From: Nitrospira sp. SG-bin2
GTDB taxonomy: Bacteria; Nitrospirota; Nitrospiria; Nitrospirales; Nitrospiraceae
Direction: 5' to 3'
DNA: 64,000 nt
Assembly: GCA_002083405.1 (NCBI GenBank)
Contig: LVWT01000017.1
Span: 62,001 to 126,000, forward strand
This document shows positions 35,766 through 44,260 of this stretch, piece after piece. The notes under the pieces were generated by a model. That model searched no databases. It had not been told where the DNA came from and saw nothing but the letters and a program-made list of their open reading frames with translations. Numbering within the stretch: position 1 is the first letter of the stretch; each line of letters opens with the position of its first letter. Position numbers and translations under genes: made by a program.

Positions 35766-36515
35766 ATGCCGAAACGAGTGCGGACCGGACTGACACGTAG
35801 CGATATCCTCGACCGGTACATCGAGCGGGTTAAGCAGATGCTGGTGAAGTTCCAGCCGTTTCTGTCGCGCAAACGCGGCGGTGTGTCGCTGGAGGAGTTC
35901 GACGAGGCTGCCGAGGAATTGATCGGACAAGTGTTCGGCGCGGCGTCGAACGAGGCGGAGGCGTACGTGTATGCGAAGACCGGTGAGTCAGCCCTATTGC
36001 CGGAAGAGGCGCAGGAGAGCGGGACGCACAATGTCGAGCGCGAAAGCCTTCACCAGCGCAGGCAGGTGCTTGAAAGTTGCCTGGCCGATTTGGAGATGCG
36101 CCGGCGTGTGCACGTGTCCCGGGAAGGTAAGCAGGGACTCAAGGCAATGGTCGAGCACTATATGTCGCGGGACGTGCGAAGCATCCATCAAGCCGCGTCA
36201 ATCAAGGAGGCCGGTCGACTGCTGTTGAAATACAAGGTGGGCTCATTGATGGTGGACGATGGCTCCCGTTACATCGGGATCGTCACCGATTCCGATCTTA
36301 GCCGGAAAGCTGTGGCCAAAGGGTTGGACCCCAACAACACCACAGTCATGACTTGCATGAGCAAGGCGGTGACGACGATTGAGGAAGACGAGCCGGTCTC
36401 AGAGGCCATGGCTCTTATGAAGAAACTGGGTATTCGGCATCTCCCTGTCACCGCCGACGGCACCATCATTGGCGTACTGTCTGTGGCGGACCTGCTCCGG
36501 GCGCTTACGGAATAG
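35766..36515 (+). CDS. CBS-domain protein
   Basis: A 249-residue protein starting at ATG 35766, where AGGAGGG lies six bases upstream; the frame is open further 5' without a site. The first 125 residues are helical and charged. A CBS pair follows: VEHYMSRDVRSIHQAASIKEAGRLL, YIGIVTDSDLSRKAV, then VMTCMSKAVTTIEEDEPVSEAM and TIIGVLSVADLLRAL in order. CBS pairs bind adenosine nucleotides such as AMP, ATP or SAM. No enzymatic domain is attached, so it is probably a sensor or regulator. A strong terminator follows. Confidence 0.88.
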   Translation: MPKRVRTGLTRSDILDRYIERVKQMLVKFQPFLSRKRGGVSLEEFDEAAEELIGQVFGAASNEAEAYVYAKTGESALLPEEAQESGTHNVERESLHQRRQVLESCLADLEMRRRVHVSREGKQGLKAMVEHYMSRDVRSIHQAASIKEAGRLLLKYKVGSLMVDDGSRYIGIVTDSDLSRKAVAKGLDPNNTTVMTCMSKAVTTIEEDEPVSEAMALMKKLGIRHLPVTADGTIIGVLSVADLLRALTE

Positions 36516-36526
36516 CTAGTGGTTTA

Positions 36527-36564
36527 GGCTTATTCCAGGCGGGGGCGGGGGGGTAGGATAAGCC
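36527..36564 (+). other. G-rich loop flanked by a small inverted repeat
   Basis: GGCTTATTCC (36527-36536) pairs with GGATAAGCC (36556-36564), and the loop is almost pure G (12 of 13 bases at 36541-36553). It may give a hairpin or a guanine-quadruplex-type structure just after the CBS gene. Confidence 0.5.
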
Positions 36565-36581
36565 CATCCGAAGAGGCGTCG

Positions 36582-36627
36582 AGACAGGCGACATGAGCAG
36601 CTGACTGCCTATGTCGCCTGTCTTTTT
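36582..36627 (+). terminator. Rho-independent terminator of the CBS gene
   Basis: AGACAGGCGACAT (36582-36594) pairs perfectly with ATGTCGCCTGTCT (36611-36623), then TTTTT. The minus-strand Rh gene ends 19 bases further on, so the hairpin may limit read-through from both sides. Confidence 0.9.
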
Positions 36628-36645
36628 GTGCGTTAACGCCCCGTC

Positions 36646-37833
36646 CTAATGTCCGCCTCCAGGGTCTTCGACATGAGTAAACTCTGGAGCGTCTTCATAG
36701 GGATGTTCGACAGTACCAGTGGCTTTGAGCACTGTGCCGACGACCAACCCACCGACTATCGCAATGGCGAGGGAGATGCCGATGCCGGCAATTTGTGCGC
36801 CGGCGACGCCGGGAACAATGACTATCGCGCTGAGGCCGCCCAATAGTCCAGGCATCCCATGGAGATTGTGGACGCCGCAGGTGTCGACCAGCTTGATTTT
36901 AGATTCAAGCATGGGCTGAATAAACACATATCCGATAACCGAGAGGATGCCGGCGAGCACCCCGATCGTGAATGCGCCGGTTGGTCCCACGACATTACAG
37001 GTCGAGCCAATGGAGACTCCGCCTGCCAGAGCGGCATTGGCCATATCCATCATTGATGTTTTTCCTTTGTGCAGATAGGTGCTCAGGAAATAGGTGGCGA
37101 GAGTGGCGCCGCTTAAGGACAAGAGGGTATTCACGATAGTTTGCGGCATTTCTTCAAACGGCACAATCGCAGTGGCGAAACTCGGCCAGAAGAGCCACAG
37201 CACCATCGAGCCGAGCATCGAGAAACGGTCGGATGTCGGGTCGGATTCGATCGGCTGGCTGCGTTGCTGCGCAGTGGTCAGGACGAGAGAGGCCGCAAGT
37301 CCGAAATAGGCGCCGAATGCGTGAATGACGATCGAGCCCGCGGAGTCCTGGAAGCCTTTGGTAAGCCCCGATCCATTGTCCAGCACGAGCCACTCGTTGA
37401 GCGCATATAGGGGCACCAGCAAGAGCGTGAGTAGGGCGTACTGAAAGACACGCAACCGCCCAAGCACCGCGCCCATTGCGATCAAGGTCGTCGCGACGGA
37501 AAATTCAGCCAGCATCAGTGTTTCCACCGAATGTGGTTTCAGCGCATGGCCGACCATTCCATTGGCTCGTAAAAATATATAGAGGGGCAGCCCGGTTGCG
37601 ACCACCAGGTAGGTGCCGGTGGTTGCGCCGAAGCCATAGCGCCGGACGAATACCATCAAAAATCCGAATCCCACCACCAGCATGGCCAGGATGTGGATCG
37701 AGTAGTTATATTGTGCGACCAGGCGCGCTTCGTTGATGCCGCCCGTAGGTTCTGAAGCGCTCGCCCAACTGCTGAAGCATAAAACCAGCAGACTGACCAC
37801 ACCGAGTGCCTTTACACAGACGGCATGCCTCAT
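36646..37833 (-). CDS. Rh-type (Rhesus/Rh50-like) ammonium/ammonia channel
   Basis: A 395-residue membrane protein with GGAGG before its ATG, a likely cleaved N-terminal signal (residues 1-27) and 11 predicted helices. The pore residues are present: D163 and H171 in QDSAGSIVIHAFGAYFG and H325 in VHNLHGMPGLLGG, the twin-histidine pair. The family signature MDMANAALAGGVSIGS and FLWPSF-like segment (LFWPSF) point to the Rh branch rather than Amt. To my knowledge Rh50-type channels occur in ammonia oxidisers, including clade A comammox Nitrospira; nitrite-oxidising relatives mostly use Amt. Ammonia oxidation genes are not in this window, so that link is inference. Confidence 0.88.
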   Translation of the reverse strand: MRHAVCVKALGVVSLLVLCFSSWASASEPTGGINEARLVAQYNYSIHILAMLVVGFGFLMVFVRRYGFGATTGTYLVVATGLPLYIFLRANGMVGHALKPHSVETLMLAEFSVATTLIAMGAVLGRLRVFQYALLTLLLVPLYALNEWLVLDNGSGLTKGFQDSAGSIVIHAFGAYFGLAASLVLTTAQQRSQPIESDPTSDRFSMLGSMVLWLFWPSFATAIVPFEEMPQTIVNTLLSLSGATLATYFLSTYLHKGKTSMMDMANAALAGGVSIGSTCNVVGPTGAFTIGVLAGILSVIGYVFIQPMLESKIKLVDTCGVHNLHGMPGLLGGLSAIVIVPGVAGAQIAGIGISLAIAIVGGLVVGTVLKATGTVEHPYEDAPEFTHVEDPGGGH

Positions 37834-38027
37834 GTCGATCCTCCTTATATAGGCCAGGCGCGGGTGGGGATGCTAAACGGACGCGAGTGTACTCCACTGT
37901 TTGTGAATATGAAATGGGCAATCAAACGGGAAACGAAAAAGTCAGAGAAAGGGACGAGGCATGAATCGATACCGATCCACAAACGCTGCGGTCGGCGTCC
38001 CATCATGATCATGTACAGGAGGACCGT

Positions 38028-38051
38028 CAGGCATTACCTGGGTAATGCCTG
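38028..38051. repeat. 11-bp palindrome at the stop codon of the RsbRD-like gene
   Basis: CAGGCATTACC and GGTAATGCCTG are perfect reverse complements separated by two bases. The stop codon TAA of the minus-strand gene (38034-38036) lies inside the left arm. No T-run follows on either strand, so it looks more like a protein site or a processing hairpin than a standard terminator. Confidence 0.6.
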
Positions 38052-38525
38052 GTGATCGCTCTTGCGTCTGCGGTTCTGGCTTCCTACGCGGTTGCGCTCT
38101 TGGTCGTAGCCGACGGCGGCGTAGTATAGCGCACGATCGAAGAAGTGATCGAGCATCTGGAGCAACTCCAGCTTCCCGTTTAATTCCATAGCATTATCGG
38201 CAAGACCTTCACGATCGATAAAAGCACGCACATGTTCCTTGGTGGCGGTAATGGCCCAGAAGAAGTGGCTATAGCCGACGCCCTGTTGGACACGTGTCGC
38301 TCCCAGCTCAGTGTAACGCCGGGCCAACTGATCTTCGGTCTTGTGCAGCAGCCAGTCGCTCAGATTACGATAGATCTCGCGGGTCCGGGCTTCAAGTTCG
38401 TCCGAAGGGACCTTGCGCAAATCACTACATTGGGGGGCGCTCCATACTTTCTCGCTAAGCTCGCGGGAAAGGTCTTCAGCGTGCTTCTCGATGAGCTGAA
38501 TGAGTCGGACAGCCAATGCCGGCAT
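38034..38525 (-). CDS. Solitary RsbRD-type N-terminal domain protein
   Basis: A 163-residue protein; ATG 38525 is chosen for GGAGG five bases upstream. It is nearly all helical: LIQLIEKHAEDLSRELSEKVW, then EIYRNLSDWLLHKTEDQL and SHFFWAITATKEHVRAFI in pieces, resembling the globin-like RsbRD_N domain used in stress-response sensors. The STAS part of RsbR proteins is absent, so it is a stand-alone domain. The family call is from pattern memory. Basic C-terminal tail (about 150-163). Confidence 0.65.
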   Translation of the reverse strand: MPALAVRLIQLIEKHAEDLSRELSEKVWSAPQCSDLRKVPSDELEARTREIYRNLSDWLLHKTEDQLARRYTELGATRVQQGVGYSHFFWAITATKEHVRAFIDREGLADNAMELNGKLELLQMLDHFFDRALYYAAVGYDQERNRVGSQNRRRKSDHQALPR

Positions 38526-38731
38526 GGGGTACCTCCATGTAGGGGTGAGCGGTGGCCGATTGTAGCGCTCTCCTCTGATAGAACGCAAGCCGATCGATCA
38601 TCATTCATTGGGGGAACCATCAGATCTCATTAGGGGAAGTTACCGCTGGAATTGCGAATTTGCCGGAGTTATTGATAGGTTATAGATACAATTAAGGTGT
38701 CGGGAGTAACTGGCATGACAGGAGGTGGAAT

Positions 38732-39001
38732 ATGGCGTATCCAACCAATTCCGTCATGGCGCGGATTCTGTGGTGTCGAAGACAGAAAAGGCGGGCGAAT
38801 GGGCGGCTTGATTTAGAAGAATGGGCTGCTGAAGAAGAGGGTCTCCGAGACGCGCTTCGCAATCAAGATCACTCCCATCAATATCGATGTGGTCCGCCCG
38901 AGGTGCTCATGCGGTATGCGATAGGGCTTCAGGATGGGCGTGTGTTGCTTCGCACCGGCGCCGTCGGACTCCAGTTCAGATTGCCCGGAACGTCGCATTA
39001 G
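38732..39001 (+). CDS. Small protein of unknown function
   Basis: An 89-residue protein with GGAGGT five to six bases before its ATG. Basic N-terminus (RILWCRRQKRRANGR), acidic centre (LEEWAAEEEGLRDAL). No domain recognised and no signal. The strong ribosome site is the main evidence that it is real. Confidence 0.5.
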   Translation: MAYPTNSVMARILWCRRQKRRANGRLDLEEWAAEEEGLRDALRNQDHSHQYRCGPPEVLMRYAIGLQDGRVLLRTGAVGLQFRLPGTSH

Positions 39002-39424
39002 CCCGCATGACGTGCGTTCCTCTTGAAGCCTATCACGTCCTTCGGCTCTGCTCAGGACGGTGAGCCTGTCGAACCGTATCTCGCAAGCGACAATCAGACG
39101 TGCTCTTTCCGTCCTGAGTCTCGCGCTTCACAAACAACAAAATTCCATGTGATGTGGTAGTTGTCCATTTTTTGCGGCATCGCGTGTTGCCACGCGCAGG
39201 GGTGTATTCACCAAGTCGATCACCAGTCGATCGGTTACTCTCGCTCAATTGGGTCCTTACGCCCGATTCTTCGGTGCTTCTAACCACTAATTGATCGAGT
39301 GAAGTCCGTCTGTTAGTTATTCTTTTGTGGGGTGACGTTCCCCTCACACGGGGTATAGTCGTGAATGTGATTGCTCCTGTATTCTCCTGTGACTGAACCA
39401 GAATGCCGAATTGACTCGAAAAAT
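39002..39424. other. Intergenic region with a short dispersed repeat
   Basis: About 420 bases. The segment 39036-39074 (CGTCCTTCGGCTCTGCTCAG, then GACGGTGAGCCTGTCGAACC) is a widespread bacterial interspersed repeat type in my memory, with an internal CGTCCT/AGGACG hairpin. The rest shows no gene; it should contain the PilZ promoter. Confidence 0.55.
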
Positions 39425-39844
39425 ATGGCGAGCAACTCTATGGTGAAACCCACTATGAATAGTCGAAGGTCCTACGAACCCATCGATAACCGGTTCTCTG
39501 AACGTGTGGTTGTTACCTGTCGAGTGCGCTATACAGGTGAAATCTCGACCCAGCCTCACCAAGGAGAAGGACTGACCAAGAATTTGTCCGTGTCCGGATG
39601 TCAAATCATCAGCGACCGTCCTGTGACGCGCGGAACATTGCTCACTCTCACAATTGCACTTCCCGACGAATTGCCCCCGCTCATTTTGAGTTCTGCTCAT
39701 GTTGTCTGGGTGTCTGGCTGTCAGTCATCCGTCCGATTTATGCGTCTGAGCCAGGAGCACCGGAAGCGGATTCAGTCTTTCATTTGGAAGAGTATCTCTC
39801 GTGATTCCCTCAGTGATACACGGACTCGATTCCGGCTGGCATAG
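39425..39844 (+). CDS. PilZ-domain protein
   Basis: A PilZ domain protein of about 139 residues; the frame is open from 39371 and starts at 39425, 39440 or 39455 are all possible because none has a good ribosome site. The c-di-GMP motif is visible: R-x-x-x-R-like RFSERVVVTCRVRY at the start and the paired LTKNLSVSGCQI (N-x-S-x-x-G form). The tail AHVVWVSGCQSSVRFMRLS closes the barrel. It should bind cyclic di-GMP and modulate a partner, and could read the output of the HD-GYP protein at 30.5 kb. Confidence 0.82.
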   Translation: MASNSMVKPTMNSRRSYEPIDNRFSERVVVTCRVRYTGEISTQPHQGEGLTKNLSVSGCQIISDRPVTRGTLLTLTIALPDELPPLILSSAHVVWVSGCQSSVRFMRLSQEHRKRIQSFIWKSISRDSLSDTRTRFRLA

Positions 39845-40201
39845 TCATTCCAGCAGTGCCTCTACAACAGGACTACCCCTCTCTGGAATATCTTCCTCTT
39901 CGTGAGTCACTCCGCAGCGCCCTGTCACAGTGTTGATCATCAGTCCGGCGTCTGTTTTGACTGACGATTCAAAGTATGTGCGGTATTGTCGAGACAAGCA
40001 TGAGCAGTTTTCCCATGATAAGTCGTGATTTCTTTTTCTGAACGGGAGACGTTTCCGATTACTGCCTCACTGCCTTCCGACACTGGTTTTCTCTGCATAG
40101 GCGCTGGTCGTTCCGCTGTCCACAACTTCAGATGCTATTCCTGCCATAGATCGAGTAGAGTAAGCAGCGAATTCGTCGTTGTCTGATGATTTGGAGGGAT
40201 C
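39845..40201. other. Intergenic region after the PilZ gene
   Basis: About 360 bases. A small inverted repeat (ATTCCAG at 39847, CTGGAAT at 39883) follows the PilZ stop. The remainder shows nothing I can support apart from the ribosome site of the next small gene. Confidence 0.4.
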
Positions 40202-40486
40202 ATGGCAGTATTTCGGCGCCCGGAATTGGAAAAGGATAATCCCGTCGCTCCGCAGATGTATGTGGGGCCACGGAGGAGGCGTGCGCTGGCGAGAGCGACC
40301 TCAACCCTGCAGCGCGCTCCGCAGGAGAGTGTGGCTGAGGTGATGCAAAGGTTGACGGCGGCGGCGGAGCGGTTTGTGGCGAGTGTGCCGCCGGCCAGGC
40401 ACTCGACTCAGGAACGAAAGGCGTTGCTGGAGGCGATCGCGCTGGCGCACGAGAGCTTGGCCGAAGCATCACGCGAGGAGTCGTGA
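40202..40486 (+). CDS. Small protein of unknown function
   Basis: A 94-residue protein with GGAGGG before its ATG. The N-terminal half is basic (GPRRRRALARATS); the C-terminal half is helical (VAEVMQRLTAAAERFVASV and ERKALLEAIALAHESLAEA). No family recognised and no signal. It precedes the aldo/keto reductase gene by 113 bases. Confidence 0.6.
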   Translation: MAVFRRPELEKDNPVAPQMYVGPRRRRALARATSTLQRAPQESVAEVMQRLTAAAERFVASVPPARHSTQERKALLEAIALAHESLAEASREES

Positions 40487-40599
40487 GCATCGAAACAACG
40501 CTATACTCAAGATTGAAAAGTTGAAACCCAGCAGGGTTCGTGTTATCCGCCGTCGTCTGTAAACTGTTGTCTCAGAGCGTACGCGCACTATAAAGCACC

Positions 40600-41568
40600 A
40601 TGCAGTACATCCATCTTGGCCGTTCGGGCGTGAAGGTCAGCCGGCTCTGTCTTGGCACGATGAACTTCGGGCCTGAGACAAGCGAGGCTGACAGTTTTGC
40701 GATCATGGACCGTGCGCTGGACCTCGGCATCAATTTTTTTGACACGGCGAATGTGTATGGCTGGAAGGTGGGGGAAGGGTGGACGGAACAAATCGTCGGG
40801 CGTTGGCTCAATCAAGGCGGACGGCGTGAGAAAATTGTCCTAGCGACGAAAGTCTTCGGTCGCATGGGTAACTGGCCGAATCAGTCGCGGCTTTCGGCCT
40901 TGCACATTAGGCGAGCCTGTGAGGAGAGTTTGCGGCGGTTGGGCACCGACTACATTGATCTGTATCAGATGCATCATATTGATCGGGAGTCACCGTGGGA
41001 GGAAATCTGGCAGGCGATGGAGCAGCTGGTCCGCGAGGGGAAAATTCTCTATGTCGGCAGCAGTAATTTCGCCGGTTGGCATCTGGCCCAGGCACAAGAG
41101 CTGGCCAGGAACCGCCATTTTCTTGGACTGATCTCCGAGCAGAGCCTCTATAATCTGGTCGAGCGGACGATTGAGCTGGAGGTAATTCCGGCCTGTAACG
41201 CGTATGGCATCGGCGTGATACCCTGGAGTCCGTTGGCGCGCGGGTTGCTGGCAGGAGCGCTGAAGCCGGTGACGGTTGGACGGCGGGCGGACGAGGATTT
41301 GAAGAAGGAAATAGAAAAGCATCGCCCAAAGCTCGAAGTGTATGAGACGTTTTGTCAGAGCATGGGCGAGCAACCTGCCGATGTGGCGCTCGCATGGCTG
41401 CTTCATCAGCCGGCGGTGACGTCGCCCATCATTGGACCGCGCACGATGGATCAGCTGAATGGCGCCATGCGGGTCTTAGCGCTGACGTTGAGCGCCGAAC
41501 AGCTGAAGCGATTGGACGCGATCTTTCCGGGCCCGGGCGGGACAGCGCCGGAAGCCTATGCCTGGTAG
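40600..41568 (+). CDS. Aldo/keto reductase
   Basis: A 322-residue (alpha/beta)8-barrel oxidoreductase. The AKR catalytic tetrad is visible: D48 in NFFDTA, Y53 in NVYGW, K84 in LATKVFG and H125 in LYQMHHID. The NADPH-site blocks GVIPWSPLARGLLAG and PIIGPRTMDQL (in pieces) are present. It resembles the YajO/YccK and voltage-channel beta-subunit-like group. Substrate unknown. Confidence 0.92.
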   Translation: MQYIHLGRSGVKVSRLCLGTMNFGPETSEADSFAIMDRALDLGINFFDTANVYGWKVGEGWTEQIVGRWLNQGGRREKIVLATKVFGRMGNWPNQSRLSALHIRRACEESLRRLGTDYIDLYQMHHIDRESPWEEIWQAMEQLVREGKILYVGSSNFAGWHLAQAQELARNRHFLGLISEQSLYNLVERTIELEVIPACNAYGIGVIPWSPLARGLLAGALKPVTVGRRADEDLKKEIEKHRPKLEVYETFCQSMGEQPADVALAWLLHQPAVTSPIIGPRTMDQLNGAMRVLALTLSAEQLKRLDAIFPGPGGTAPEAYAW

Positions 41569-41772
41569 GACCTGAGGCGCATTTCCTCGAAAGAGCCGAT
41601 AGCGTATGCGTATGGCACGAAATCGGAGAACGAATTGAAAGCAAATCCAGGCTCTGATCTGACTACGTGCCATATGCTCCGGTCCTCAGCCCTTCAGCCT
41701 TTTATTCCTTCTGTGCATCTATTAAGATAAGCCGGTCTGATCCCTTCAATTCCTTCGCATAAGGGGCTTCCG

Positions 41773-43134
41773 TTGAAAGCCAAAACCAGTTTCTCCTGCC
41801 AATCCTGTGGTCATCAATCGCTACGATGGCTCGGCCGTTGCCCTGACTGTGGCGGCTGGAACACCATGAAAGAAGAGCGGCAGGCTGCTACCGGCAAGGG
41901 CCGTCCCATAGCGATGAAGACTGCCTCAGTGCCGGCCACGCCGATCGGCGAGATCGAGGTTGTGGGTGAGGATCGCCGGCTGACCCGCATCGGTGAATTC
42001 GACCGGGTGCTGGGTGGCGGTGTAATCCCAGGCTCTGTGATCTTGATCGGCGGCGATCCCGGAATCGGCAAGACAACGTTGCTGCTTCAGGCGCTACCTC
42101 GTTTGGCTTCACCCGCGCAACCTGTCCTCTATGTGTCCGGAGAAGAATCGCCTCGCCAGATCAAAATGCGAGGGCAACGGTTGGGCATCGACCATCCCAA
42201 TCTGCTGATTCTTGCGGAGACTTCTCTCGAACAGATCTTGAAAGCCATCCAAGAAATTCAACCGGCGGCCGTGGTCGTGGATTCGATTCAAACGGTATAC
42301 ACGGAACAGATTACGTCCGCGCCGGGCAGCATCAGTCAGGTGCAAGAAGTCGCCGGCCAGCTCATGTGGTTTGCCAAGCGCGCGGGAGTGCCGGTCTTCA
42401 TCATCGGCCATGTGACGAAGGAAGGAGCAATCGCCGGGCCGCGATTGCTGGAGCATATCGTCGATACCGTGCTCTATTTTGAAGGAGACAAAGGGCACAG
42501 CTATCGCATTCTCCGCGCCGTGAAGAACCGCTTCGGTTCGACCAATGAAATCGGCGTGTTCGAAATGAAAGACGGGGGGCTGGAGGAAGTCAACAATCCC
42601 TCGGAGCTATTTTTAGCCGAGCGGCCGCAGCGCAGCACGGGGTCGGTCGTGGTGTCGAGCCTCGAAGGTACCAGGCCGATTCTAGTCGAGCTGCAAGCGC
42701 TGGTGTCCTCGACGAGTTATGCCATGCCGAAACGAATGGCCAATGGGGTGGATCTCAACCGGGTGTCGTTGTTGCTTGCAGTGATGGAGAAACGGCTGGG
42801 GCTGCATCTTTCCGGGCAGGATGTCTACGTGAACGTGGTTGGTGGTATGCATATCGATGAACCTGCGATCGACCTGGGGCTCGTTGCGGCGGTCACGTCG
42901 AGTCTGCGCGAGACGCCGATTGAGCCGGGCCTCCTGATTCTCGGTGAAGTGGGACTCGGCGGGGAAGTGCGTGCGGTGAGTCAGGCGGAGTTGCGCATCC
43001 GGGAGGCGGCGAAGATGGGATTCAAGCGCTGTCTGCTGCCTGAGCGGAATCTTGCGAAGCTCGATCCGATCGACGGTATGGAGTTGGTTGGAATCCAGGA
43101 TGTGCGAGAGGCGCTGGATGTGGTGCTGGCGTAG
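41773..43134 (+). CDS. radA: DNA repair protein RadA
   Basis: A 453-residue protein that starts at TTG 41773. A four-cysteine zinc finger (C9, C12, C23, C26 in CQSCGH and CPDCGGW) precedes a RecA-like ATPase with Walker A GGDPGIGKTT (K100), the RadA-specific KNRFG motif (KNRFGSTNEIGVFEM) and a C-terminal Lon-like domain (HLSGQDVYVNVVGGMHIDEPA in pieces). RadA promotes branch migration and processing of recombination intermediates. The ORF is full length. Confidence 0.96.
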   Translation: MKAKTSFSCQSCGHQSLRWLGRCPDCGGWNTMKEERQAATGKGRPIAMKTASVPATPIGEIEVVGEDRRLTRIGEFDRVLGGGVIPGSVILIGGDPGIGKTTLLLQALPRLASPAQPVLYVSGEESPRQIKMRGQRLGIDHPNLLILAETSLEQILKAIQEIQPAAVVVDSIQTVYTEQITSAPGSISQVQEVAGQLMWFAKRAGVPVFIIGHVTKEGAIAGPRLLEHIVDTVLYFEGDKGHSYRILRAVKNRFGSTNEIGVFEMKDGGLEEVNNPSELFLAERPQRSTGSVVVSSLEGTRPILVELQALVSSTSYAMPKRMANGVDLNRVSLLLAVMEKRLGLHLSGQDVYVNVVGGMHIDEPAIDLGLVAAVTSSLRETPIEPGLLILGEVGLGGEVRAVSQAELRIREAAKMGFKRCLLPERNLAKLDPIDGMELVGIQDVREALDVVLA

Positions 43135-43423
43135 AGAAGCGAGGGAGGGACGCGTCTCAGTGCTCGCGCAACGCGCGGTCTCGGAAGACCCTCGCTGGGG
43201 AAACGGCGCGTCTCGGCGCGTCGTGAGGTGGGTGGGTGAGATGTCGTGCGCAGTCGAGCCGCATCCCTCCCTGCTTCCCTTTGGAGGGGATGGGAACAGG
43301 ATGAGAAGCACGCCTCGTTGCTCGCTGAATGCGCGCCCTCAGAAGGGCCTCATTCAATGCGCGCAGGGGAGGCATGCCTCTCACCCTGTTCAGAAGGGAT
43401 GGGCGAAAGGTATCGGAATCGGG
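43135..43423. repeat. Repeat-rich intergenic region between radA and a lipoprotein gene
   Basis: About 290 bases of GC-rich, imperfectly repetitive sequence. The part GCGCGTCTCGGCGCG...GGTGGGTGGGTGAGA (43207-43240) resembles the right half of the MITE-like element (25369 and 33143) at lower identity. Direct AATGCGCGCC / CAATGCGCGCAGG words recur around 43328-43365. No gene supported. Confidence 0.5.
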
Positions 43424-44254
43424 GTGATTCGATCCATTGTCGGTGTGTCTATTGCGGCAGTACTACTGACTGGCATGGGCTGCGCATTGTTTCGATCTGC
43501 GCCGGAGGGGACGTTCAAGCGGGCGACGGCAGAAGAGTTGACGGTTTTGCTGCGGCAGCGGGAAGCTGCGATTCATTCGATGAAAGGGTTGTTTAGCGCC
43601 AAGGTGCGCGGCGGGTTCATTCCCATCGCATCCCGAGTCGAGGGCGCGGTGTATTATCGCCGTCCCAATGCATTGCGGCTTCGTGGATTTACCAGCATCG
43701 GAAGCGAATTGTTTGAGTTCGTTCAAGCGGATGATGTGTACAAGCTAAGACTGCCGACCATAGGACGGGTGTTGATGGGCCACCAATCGGAGATGGCCGA
43801 GATGGGGAAACTCGCGCGCCCATTTCAGTTGAGTGTCTGGGCTGTGGGCGGTGTGCTCGGCACCGGTACGATTGCGAAGGGAGAAACCGTGAAGCTGGCG
43901 GACGAGGGGGATCGCTATCGGCTGGATGTATATGCGCCTGTGAACGGTTCAGCGGCGCAGCCTGTGCTGGCCCGCCGGTTATGGTTCGACCGGCGAACCT
44001 TATTGGTCGTGCAGGAAGATCGTCTGACGGAAACCGGTGAAGTGGACGCCACGATTCAGTATGAGGATTTTCGACCGATCGGGGAGCAGGGGGATCGGTC
44101 GTCGCCGGCGAAGGCGATGGCGTCGGCTCAGCTGCTTCGGCCGTTCAAGATTTCTCTCGAAGATGGTCGTGGACAGGGGAGTGTGCAAGTCACGTTTCAT
44201 GAAATGCTGACCAACCAGGCGATCAAGACGGAAGACCTGGGGCAGATTTCTTAA
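43424..44254 (+). CDS. LolA/LolB-like outer-membrane lipoprotein
   Basis: A protein of about 276 residues if it starts at GTG 43424, chosen because this puts a lipoprotein signal directly at the N-terminus (IRSIVGVSIAAVLLTGMGC, lipidated cysteine at residue 20). The frame is open upstream through the repeat region, which does not look coding. The mature part looks like a LolA/LolB or DUF4292 half-barrel: LFSAKVRGGFIPIASRVEGA, YYRRPNALRLRGFT, FEFVQADDVYKLRLP in pieces. Possible role in lipoprotein or lipid handling. It ends six bases before tsaB. Confidence 0.72.
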   Translation: MIRSIVGVSIAAVLLTGMGCALFRSAPEGTFKRATAEELTVLLRQREAAIHSMKGLFSAKVRGGFIPIASRVEGAVYYRRPNALRLRGFTSIGSELFEFVQADDVYKLRLPTIGRVLMGHQSEMAEMGKLARPFQLSVWAVGGVLGTGTIAKGETVKLADEGDRYRLDVYAPVNGSAAQPVLARRLWFDRRTLLVVQEDRLTETGEVDATIQYEDFRPIGEQGDRSSPAKAMASAQLLRPFKISLEDGRGQGSVQVTFHEMLTNQAIKTEDLGQIS

Positions 44255-44260
44255 TCACCC

